DNA from: Chromera velia
Lineage: Eukaryota; Sar; Chromeraceae
Assembly: GCA_018398765.1 (NCBI GenBank)
Contig: JAHBMJ010000015.1
Location: forward strand, 17,501-60,437
Direction: 5' to 3'
DNA: 42,937 bases
Position 1 is the first letter of the stretch. Each line of letters starts with the position of its first letter. The notes beneath the pieces were generated by a model. The model had not been told where the DNA came from, did no database searches, and saw only the letters and a list, made by a program, of their open reading frames with translations. This document shows, in pieces, positions 21,001 through 29,417 of this stretch. The position numbers and the translations under genes are program-made.

Positions 21001-22510
21001 CTTTTTTCCCCCCTCCACTACACTTCCATACAGGCTTGACGATCACTCAAGCCTTTCAATTTCTTCTGCCCACTCCCCTGATGTCTGTGTGTGTTTAGCT
21101 TCTGTCTCTGTCCCCCTGGGTCCCTGCATGGCCCATGCAGCAGAATTCCAAGAAATCCAGAAGGACAACCGACCCAACAATTGACATCCTCCGGGAGAAA
21201 GGCTCGTCCTCGTCTGAAATACCCTCTTCTTTGTTCATCTTGTTTCTTTCTACTTTCTTTCAACACGTCCTTTGTCTTCTTGTCAACAGCAATAAAGAGC
21301 GAAGGAAGGACTGATCGATTTGTCCCGTCAACGGCCCCTTCCCGCATCCCCCTCGTGTCACCACGCATGCATCAGAACAAACAAACGAGCAAACAAAAGA
21401 AGGAGGAAAAAGAGAGGAAAGACAGACCCCCAGAACCAACCCCGCCTCCCTCCCTCCAGAGCTTCATGGGGAGACCTCCCGTGTCCTCCCGTCGCCATGA
21501 GGTCACGCAGGAGAGAAGAAAAAAAAATATCGAGAGGAGTGGAACGTGCATCTGCATGCAGAGACAACATGATATAGAGACATGTGACACAATGGGGGGG
21601 GGGAAGAGACTTCTGTGCATGCATCTGTGTGTCCCTGAACCACACAACTAAATGCAGAACTTCCTTCCTTCCTTCCTTCCTTCCTTCCTTCCCACAATGG
21701 TCGCTTCACACTCAGCAAGGAGCCAAGACAACAATCTCAGGCTTAATTACCGCCACGTGTTCCTTCCCTCTGCACTTGCATCTGCAAATGTCCAAAGGCA
21801 TACAAGGCACTGCCCACACAAACAGTCACCAGGTGTGCGAAGGAACTCAACTCACAGGCATACCTTGACTTTTCACAATTTCTTTAAACGCAATTTCTGT
21901 GCGTTATTTGCTCATGAGAGACCTGTTTCACGTGTACATTCTGCAAATCAGAAGGAAGGCAGTAAGTCCTGAGAGACATTGATTGACACACCATGCAATT
22001 GAGTGTACACAAATGCAGATATCCACCCCTGTGTGCAATGACTATCGAGAGAGGCCCATTATTGACTGACTTCAGACAGACATCCAGCAGTCTGAGCGCC
22101 AGACAGAGAAACAACCCCTAGCGGTCGACTGGGCAGATCCAATACATGCAGGAGGTATGCAAGTCGCCCGCTGAGCAAAACCCGACCCCTCCCCCGCGTT
22201 AGTCCTCCTGGCAGCCTGAAATGCTGCGGGGCCTCCTGGGCTCGCCTTCTCGCGAGGACTTGAGTCAACGTCAGGGAGAGGAAGGGAGGGAGGAAAGGGC
22301 CTATCTCACCCCCCTCCGGAAAGGGAAACCTCCTGCCTGCCTCCCTGCCGGGGGTGCAAGGGCGTCCCCGTGGAGTGAATGCATGAGGGGATCAGACAGA
22401 TCCTTCCTTCCTTCCATCGATCGATCGATCGATAAGCAGGCAGGCACTGGAGGGAGCTAGAGTGGACCGAAGGGAAGTAGAGGACGTCCTGAAAGAAACA
22501 GACAAGTCCA

Positions 22511-22549
<39 letters not shown>

Positions 22550-23197
22550 GGGGAGAGGGGGAGAGACATGCATGGATGCAAACAGGAACAGAAAAAGGAA
22601 GGAAAGGTTTCATGCATCCTTACTGGAGTCAAGTGATCGAAAGGTTGAACACAAACAAGGCTGCACGGTGAAGGCATGAGAGTGCAAGGAAAAAAAATGG
22701 GGACAACATGAGAAGAAAAAAGGAGGAAGGAATGGAGAAAGGAAACAAGGAGAGAATGACGGGAATTCGTTCATGCATTCGTTCTTGTAGTGCTCTGGAG
22801 ATCTGAATGAGCCATGCATGCATCACTCAATTCCCGCTGCCTGTACGTCCCGAGGCCTCTGTGTGTGTGTGTGAGCGCTTTCACTCGCCTTTCTCGTCCT
22901 TCTTTCCACAAGACTGGTTACAAAGAAAGGACGGAACACAAAAAAACAGAACAGGACAAAACGCACAGGAAGGGAAGGACCGGTTGAAAGAACCCGTTCG
23001 GCTTGTCCTTCCCTTCCCTTCTCTGCACAGACAATCTCCCGTCTCTACTTTTAAAGCTTCGCTGGCTGAGGCTGACAAGAACCATCTGATGTTTGCCTGC
23101 TAGCACGCATGATCGGGGAACGGGTCTTGACTGAACTCAGACAGACAAGACACCTGCATGCACACATTGGGGAGACGAACCTCTGCATTCAAACTCT
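21001..23197. other. Intergenic DNA rich in microsatellites
   Basis: No gene is supported. Simple repeats include TTCC (21661-21691), ATCG (22417-22432) and CA (22514-22546). Several TGCATGCA words occur (about 21552, 21616, 22811, 23154). Frames on both strands are short and carry no recognised motif. The right part is the 3' flank of the AP2-like gene. Confidence 0.55.
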
Positions 23198-26100
23198 TCA
23201 AGTGACCGCTGCTGCTCTTGCGTGGCGGCGCTGCAGAAGGGACTCGAGGGCAGGTGGGCTGATGGCGGCGCCTCTGCATTCCTTGCATCGACTGCGCCGC
23301 CGCCCATGCTCGCAATAAGCTGCACCCCCACATTCCTTGCAGTAGTACCGCGCTCGCCCATGCTCGCAAAGGCTCGAACCTCCGCAGTCCTTGCAGCGTC
23401 TGCGCTCCCGGCCATGCTCGCAAAGGCTCGAACCTCCGCAGTCCTTGCAGCGTCTGCGCTCCCGGCCATGCTCGCAAAGGCTGGAACCTCCGCAGTCCTT
23501 GCAACGATTGCGCCGCCGCCCATGCTCGCAATAAGCTGCACCCCCACATTCCTTGCAGTAGTACCGCACTCGTCCGTGCTCACAGACAGCAGACTTAGGC
23601 TGGCGTTTAGACACAGACACAGGCAAAGTCTTGAGCCCCTGAAGGAGATCAGTCGAAAAGGAGACGGCCAAAAGTGAAGTCTCTTTCTTGGACCCATCAC
23701 GCAAACGCTCTTCTATTCTGATCTCCTCACATGCGGACGGAGAGTGGGCCAACAATCCGCGTGCGAACGCCTCTGCAGCCAAACGAGCCCCACCTTCTCC
23801 AAAGTGAAAAGACGAAAAGCGGAATTTATGCACACCCTCATTAACTAGTGTTTTTCTCACTTTCTCGTTTTTTCTTCCCTGCCTAGAACCTGTCTCGTTC
23901 TCCTTCCTCCCCCCCCCCCTCCGATCACAAAAGTTTGTCCATTTGGGGTCATTTCTGTCGACACACAAAACTTCCCACGAGGCAGAGTCGCCCCGACGCA
24001 CTCCCGGTATTTCCTCCAAAGGCTGCTGCTCTCCTACCTCTTCAAGAAGCTTTCTCACCTCTGCAACGTTCTGCAGACGGCAGAAATGCCTTCTAAAGCA
24101 CTTCCCAATACATGCAGCACCCCCCTTTCCGTACACCGAGACGGGTATCGAAATCAAACGACTCTCAGCAAACCGCCCCCACGCAGAAGGAAAACGTGAT
24201 GGATCAAGCACCAGCCACTCCTCTCCATCCACTACGACCCATCTCTCCCGGTCTCTCTGCACAACCCGGCTGAATTCCTCTGCATTCTCCCTCTGACAAA
24301 CAAAAGACAACACGTCTCCCCCCCCCTGCACATCAAATTGACGGACAAGCCTCTTTGGACTCTCACGCCGAAGCCTGCCTCTAGGATCTTTCAACAAAGA
24401 CTTCTCCTCAACATACTCAACAACCCAAGCGCCCTGTGGAGACGCCAAATGAGACTTGGAGTCCTTTGTGGAACCTGCGTCTGTCTCCCGCTCCTTCTCC
24501 TCGTCTCCCTTCCCTCCTCTCCCCCGCTCTTTTTCCTCTGAGAAAAGCGCTTCTTCTTCCTCCCCCCTACTTCCCCCTACCGTTTTCTTTCCTCCTCTCT
24601 TCTGTTTCTGAGTGCTCTTTGGTTCTCTCTTGAGACACTTCCACGAGACACCAAGACGAGAGCTGTGGAGAGACTCCACAAAACCACTCGCAAAGGCATA
24701 GGCAGCTGCGAGAGCCCCTCTGTGGCCGTATCGGGAGACGGGAAAGCGCACGCGTGTGACAGACAAGCGCAAAGGGTCAACAAACCGGACCTCCCAACTC
24801 TCTCCCAACTTCCATCTTTTCTCATCCTTCTCTCTTAATTGATTCCAGAGGGTCCGGCTTCTTACTGGAGCAGCGTGCTTCCAGCTGAGCGTTACTAGCC
24901 CCTTTCTTTTGAAGGCAGCTTTTCCAATCTTGGCCTTCATTTCTTCTCCCTCTCTTGAAGAAGAGTATGCTAGTGAGGGAGACAAAAAGCGCTCTAAACA
25001 CACACCCCTCATCGCGTCTTCAAACAAAACCTCTGACAATTCCTTCGCTGAGGCCCAGGCACCTCCAAGACCGAAAGAAAAGGCGGGGAAGAAGAACGAT
25101 GGGTGCCTTTTTCTTTTCTTTTTCTTCGGCTTTGTTCGCCCGATCTCCTCACTCTTCCCGTCCCCTACCCCCTGCCCTGACAGATCAGACATGTCCACTA
25201 CAAACCCACAGTCCCTCCCTTCACCCTGCTGCTCTCCAATATTAACATACCGAGGTGTGAGTGCAACCCTATGCACCCACGAGGCAAATCCCTCAGCTGC
25301 CGCTCGGGACCCCCCCTCCCCATACGCCTCGACTCCGAAATTTCGTTTGCTTTTCTTCCTCACCGATTTCAGGTTCTTCCAACCCTGCGAGATGTAAGTC
25401 ACTCTCCACACACACTGATGCTTTCCCGTTGACATCTTGACCACATCGGGGGACACCCCCACAGGCCGTCTTTGGCCATCTACAGCATCTAATGTTTGCT
25501 GACGCTCCAACCACCCCAGACGACTGCTTTTCAGTGCATCAGGGGGAGGATTCAGAAAGGCCTCCAACGAACTCCCTCCCTCTTCTGCAGCCTTCAGCAG
25601 TCCTTTAGCGAAACTCTCAGCTGCGCACTTGGCGCCCTGAAAGGAGAACTGATTGGCGGCAAAACTGTAATGTCTCGTCAAATTCGTCAAGGTCGTCTGT
25701 CCTTGGAGCAGACTGCTGTTGTCTTCTTCTGGGAGTCCTCGAAGGATCTCCTCACAATCAACTCTCCAAACACGCTTGATACCCTTTCCATACAGACCTA
25801 CCCCGGGCACGGAGGACACTGCCTCCCCTCCCCCTTCCCCCTCCCTTTCTCCTCTTTCCTCCGCTTCTGACGGAATCAACTTGAGCATGCCAGGCTCCTC
25901 CCTCGACTGCAAAAACAAAACTGTCGGGTCGACCCGAAAGAGTCGAATGCTCTTGGCAAAACGAACCGCACGCTCACGAGCAGCGGCAACTCCCACTTCG
26001 GAGGCACTGAAGAAAGCGGAAATTGGCGACCCCCTTCGCGCACGCACTATCCAGCCCTTCATGCCCTCTTTGGTTGTTGACCAGGTAACAAGGGGGGCGT

Positions 26101-27505
26101 TGCCAAGGGCTGCCGCCGTCTTGTCGGCACCGTGAAGAAACTTTTTTCGAACGTTGTCGGCAATTCGTTCGTCTGCCCTCTTCCACTGCTGTGCTGACTG
26201 TGCATTCGGCAACGTCTCCACCTCCCCCGTCAGACGCGACTTCACCTGCTGAAATTCTTTCGAAAAATCGCTCATGTACACATCAAGTGCACCCTCTGCA
26301 CTTTCCGCCTCCTCACCCTTAGCACCCTCAGTCTTCTCGGACGACGCGAGAGCAAAAGGAGGTCGTGTTGCCCCCACAGCCACTGACGGGAACTTTGGCT
26401 CCTCCTCGAAGGCCCCGAAAGAACCGAAGGCAGGGGAGAAGGATAACGAAGGGAGGGACGCAGAGGTCCCGGGGGGGAGGCGGGGCACGTAGGGAGAGGG
26501 GGGGGCAAGGGGTGGAGCGAAAGGTGGAAGAGGAATAAACGGCTTTGCAGCAGGGAGGGCTGAAGGGTTTGTGGGTGAATGTCTAGTTCCCTTCTGTCCC
26601 TTCTTTTTCTTCTCTCCCTTCTTCCTGTCATCCTTGTCTGCTCTCTCTGGCGTCTCCTTCTCCTTCTCCTTCTGCCAGAGGAAAGGGTCCCGGGATCGGG
26701 AGGCCGAGAGAAGCAAAACAGGAGGAGAAGAAGGAGAAGGGGGTCTCGGAGGGGGGGGGGAGATCGTGGAACTTCTTTGCCTGTTCCTTTTCCACCTTCT
26801 CCTTTTGTCCTGTCTTCTCCTTCTGGAGACTCTGTGGTCTACCCTCTGGGAGGGAGGCACAGTCGGAGGGGTTTTCGTTTGTTTGCCAGGGATGTTTTTG
26901 TGTTTTTTGGCTTCAGCCCCACGATGTGCATGCATTTGCTTATCCTTCTTTGTCCTTTCTGTTCCTGTCTCGGGATTCAAGTTCTTTCCGGGACTCCTCC
27001 TCTTCTCCCCCTCTCCAGACTTGCCTGCTCTTTTCCCCCTCCTCTTCTTTTTCTTCTCCTCAACTCGAGACAGCCCTTCTGGCCCTCGGAGGGCATCTGT
27101 TGAGGGGGGCGGCGGCGTCTCCTCCAGGCTCTTGAACAGAGAGGAGAGATCACCCAGAGACGCACTGGATGGGGTGGAGAGGGAAGAAGAAGAATGTGAA
27201 GGAGAAGAAAGGGAAAGAAGGGGGGAACTGAAGTCGAAGGTTGCTGCTGCCTCCCTCTCCTGCTCCCTTCGCTTCTCAATCTGCCCGCCCTCCTCTAATA
27301 CCAGCGCCCCTTTCCGTCCCTGCAGCGTCACGCTGATCACCCTGTGTCGCCTGACGGGCCGTAGGGGGATCGGCAAAAAAGCCGGATCGCCCCATCTCCC
27401 TCCGCCTCTTTCCACTACATGTACACCACCAGGCTTGACGGAGGAGACTTCTGATAATCCAAGCAAAACGCACAAATCCAGTAGCAGAGAGACACTCCAC
27501 CGCAT
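23198..27505 (-). CDS. Multi-AP2-like protein with C-terminal CEHGR repeats
   Basis: One uninterrupted frame of 1435 residues; a stop codon lies directly before the ATG. The N-terminus (MRWSVSLLLDLCVLLGL) looks like a signal peptide. Residues about 90-430 are low-complexity Pro/Ser/Lys/Arg. Seven modules follow with the pattern W-x-V, variable basic part, F-x-V..YG.GGA..AA..FA, which matches the strands and helix of AP2/ERF DNA-binding domains. Their helices lie near residues 495, 625, 730, 815, 930, 1130 and 1242 (clearest: YGEGGSRAAAEGFASW, FGEGGARLAAEAFARG). Residues about 1306-1412 are six 18-residue repeats C-E-H-G-R-x-R-x-x-C-K-x-C-G-G, a probable zinc site (C-x-H-x6-C-x2-C). The likely role is DNA binding, but the leader points to the secretory route or a plastid. 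It is intronless, unlike its intron-rich neighbours. The AP2 assignment is by pattern only. Confidence 0.7.
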   Translation of the reverse strand: MRWSVSLLLDLCVLLGLSEVSSVKPGGVHVVERGGGRWGDPAFLPIPLRPVRRHRVISVTLQGRKGALVLEEGGQIEKRREQEREAAATFDFSSPLLSLSSPSHSSSSLSTPSSASLGDLSSLFKSLEETPPPPSTDALRGPEGLSRVEEKKKKRRGKRAGKSGEGEKRRSPGKNLNPETGTERTKKDKQMHAHRGAEAKKHKNIPGKQTKTPPTVPPSQRVDHRVSRRRRQDKRRRWKRNRQRSSTISPPPPRPPSPSSPPVLLLSASRSRDPFLWQKEKEKETPERADKDDRKKGEKKKKGQKGTRHSPTNPSALPAAKPFIPLPPFAPPLAPPSPYVPRLPPGTSASLPSLSFSPAFGSFGAFEEEPKFPSVAVGATRPPFALASSEKTEGAKGEEAESAEGALDVYMSDFSKEFQQVKSRLTGEVETLPNAQSAQQWKRADERIADNVRKKFLHGADKTAAALGNAPLVTWSTTKEGMKGWIVRARRGSPISAFFSASEVGVAAARERAVRFAKSIRLFRVDPTVLFLQSREEPGMLKLIPSEAEERGEREGEGGGEAVSSVPGVGLYGKGIKRVWRVDCEEILRGLPEEDNSSLLQGQTTLTNLTRHYSFAANQFSFQGAKCAAESFAKGLLKAAEEGGSSLEAFLNPPPDALKSSRLGWLERQQTLDAVDGQRRPVGVSPDVVKMSTGKHQCVWRVTYISQGWKNLKSVRKKSKRNFGVEAYGEGGSRAAAEGFASWVHRVALTPRYVNIGEQQGEGRDCGFVVDMSDLSGQGVGDGKSEEIGRTKPKKKKRKRHPSFFFPAFSFGLGGAWASAKELSEVLFEDAMRGVCLERFLSPSLAYSSSREGEEMKAKIGKAAFKRKGLVTLSWKHAAPVRSRTLWNQLREKDEKRWKLGESWEVRFVDPLRLSVTRVRFPVSRYGHRGALAAAYAFASGFVESLHSSRLGVSWKCLKREPKSTQKQKRGGKKTVGGSRGEEEEALFSEEKERGRGGKGDEEKERETDAGSTKDSKSHLASPQGAWVVEYVEEKSLLKDPRGRLRRESPKRLVRQFDVQGGGDVLSFVCQRENAEEFSRVVQRDRERWVVVDGEEWLVLDPSRFPSAWGRFAESRLISIPVSVYGKGGAACIGKCFRRHFCRLQNVAEVRKLLEEVGEQQPLEEIPGVRRGDSASWEVLCVDRNDPKWTNFCDRRGGGRKENETGSRQGRKNEKVRKTLVNEGVHKFRFSSFHFGEGGARLAAEAFARGLLAHSPSACEEIRIEERLRDGSKKETSLLAVSFSTDLLQGLKTLPVSVSKRQPKSAVCEHGRVRYYCKECGGAAYCEHGRRRNRCKDCGGSSLCEHGRERRRCKDCGGSSLCEHGRERRRCKDCGGSSLCEHGRARYYCKECGGAAYCEHGRRRSRCKECRGAAISPPALESLLQRRHARAAAVT
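23270..23590 (-). repeat. Six 54 bp CEHGR coding repeats
   Basis: Six 18-codon units occur in the order A-B-C-C-A'-B'. The A units have YYCKECGGAAY and the C units CKDCGGSSL. A/A' and B/B' are nearly identical in DNA, as are the two C units, so the array grew by unit and multi-unit duplication. Confidence 0.9.
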
Positions 27506-28768
27506 TCACGAAAAGTACCTGCACACAGAGATGGGGGTGTGATGATGCACGAGTTAGAGTAGCAGACACACACCCACACACACACACACACAGAGCTAGA
27601 GGGCAACGTCAAGGAACGAAAGGACAGATGGGCGTTCACTTCAGTCCAAAAGAGTTGAAGTCTTCATGAACGCAGGAACCTTTGTGCGAGAATCGGAGGC
27701 AGGGAAACAAACAAGTGCACATGCACACTCACCGAGACATGAGGCTCCCACTCCTTTTCCAGGTCAAAGCAACGGACCACGTACGACCTCAGGACACAAC
27801 AGATCTCTCTCTCCCACTCCTTGTACACGAACAAACTCTTCAATGCAGGGTACAAAGAGACAGAAACATGCCCAGAAGGTGTCCACTGATCGACAGACAA
27901 GAGTGAGTCCCAAACCGCTGTACACAATGCTTCATCTCAGTCTCTTCGATACGCAACAGATGAAGTGATGCAGGTGACACTTTCTCTTATCGTTAGCAGA
28001 AATGGCAACAAGCAAGCCTCTGAGCTTCCAGTGAGATTGCTTGTCTTGAAAGGAAACGCCTGCATTGCAAGACCTGCTGCCAGAGTCACAGTCAGACGCA
28101 AGGAACAGTCGAAGCAACAGTTGCTAGACGGGATGTAGACGGCTACAGTCTGATTGGCTGAAGTTGCCGGCCTTTGTGCATACATGCATGCGTGACGGAT
28201 TCGTATTTTCTGCGCGCGCGGCGCCGCACATGCAGAATGCCCATATATGCGATCGAGCGCATGCATGCATGAGCGCGGCGCCGCGCGATGTTCACGCACT
28301 TCGCGCGGCGCCTCCTGAGTCAATTCGAACTTTCACTCATGGTCCGAATGATTCTGACAATGAATCGTTATGAATCGCTACAGCTCCGAATGTCACTCAG
28401 CGGGCCGCCAAGTACATTAATTCTCCAGTCGATGCGTATGAAGATTCATTGTCCTGCTGCTCTTTACACTTCACAATTCGTTGCTGGCCGCCCGACGCGC
28501 AGGCGGACCTTTTGAGAATGAGCCGTCTCCTTGAGGCGTGCATGTATTGAATCCAGCGGGTGAGGAATTGATGCACCGTGAGCAGAACAGGCAGGCGTCC
28601 GTGCTAGCCTAGAGTCCTGGAAACAAAGGCACGGAGACGAGTCTGTTTCTCAGCTCCTTTTCGGTGACCCTCTGGCCTTTCTGCCAGGGGGCCGAAAATT
28701 CGATTGATCAGTCTGACGGCTCAGAGTGGAGGTTTGGTCGGTCGGTCGAGAAGGCAATCCTCCCTCCA
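27506..28768. other. Intergenic DNA between divergent genes
   Basis: This separates the AP2-like gene (-) from the sterol gene (+) and should hold both promoters. A CA run lies at 27568-27591. A possible minus-strand exon occurs at about 27740-27880 (FVYKEWEREICCVLRS, followed by a GTGAGT donor), but its partner is unclear. Confidence 0.45.
28205..28320. promoter_or_regulatory. GC-rich palindrome cluster, possible promoter element
   Basis: Within about 100 bp there are three copies of a GCGCGGCGCC-like palindrome (about 28219, 28275 and 28304) and a run GCGCATGCATGCATGAG. They lie between the two divergent genes, about 450 bp before the sterol gene's start codon. The placement suggests regulation; this is inference. 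Confidence 0.4.
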
Positions 28769-29383
28769 ATGCCGTCTACATTGGCTGTCCGGGACTGGGT
28801 GGTGGTGGGCATAGGGGTGGTGCCTGCTACCGTCGTGTGGGTGATTCTGGGTCTAGTTGCCTGCTTCAGTGTGATTCCGGAGACGGGGGAGGGGGGGCAG
28901 AAACCTGTGTGGTTGTCTCGGAATCCAGTGAAGAGGTCTGGGGAGGTTTTCTTCTTGAATTATTCGGTTTTCTGGATTTGTTGGTTTGGCACTGTGGTGG
29001 TCTCTGGGGTCTGGAGGAACTTCGGGAATTGGAGCTACCTGTTCGTGACATCGATGCTCGTGGTCCCTCCTTTCGTTCTTCCTCTGCTTCAGGTCAGGAT
29101 CTCTTCTCTGTGTGCAGAGGGGGGGGTCTTGTTCCTCCTTCAGTGTTTGACCTTGCTAGTTCCTCTCTCGATAAAGTGTCCTAAAGTGCAGGAGAGAGCT
29201 TGGGGCCTTCCTGCTGTGGCCTGCTGTTGTCTTGTCGTGTTTTTGATTTTCTTTCCTCCTTACAGTTCTGTTCTTTGACGTGTTCCTTCGCTTCCTGGTG
29301 TCCATGGTAGCGTGGTAGAAAGAGAAGCTCTGGATATTCTTGGAACTCTCTCCTTCTCTACCTCTTTGCTGTCACTCCCTCTG

Positions 29384-29417
<34 letters not shown>

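Noticed and set aside
21018..21368. Minus-strand frame with basic composition, and an overlapping ATG frame of about 46 codons
   Set aside because: Neither has a splice partner or family match, and the downstream side is AT-rich DNA bordering a LINE.
23270..23590. CEHGR repeats as the EsV-1-7 cysteine motif
   Set aside because: The spacing C-x-H-x6-C-x2-C differs from the EsV-1-7 pattern as I know it.
26571..27542. 323-codon plus-strand frame
   Set aside because: It is antisense to the low-complexity Pro/Ser/Lys region of the AP2-like protein; its Leu/Phe-rich composition is the complement of that bias.
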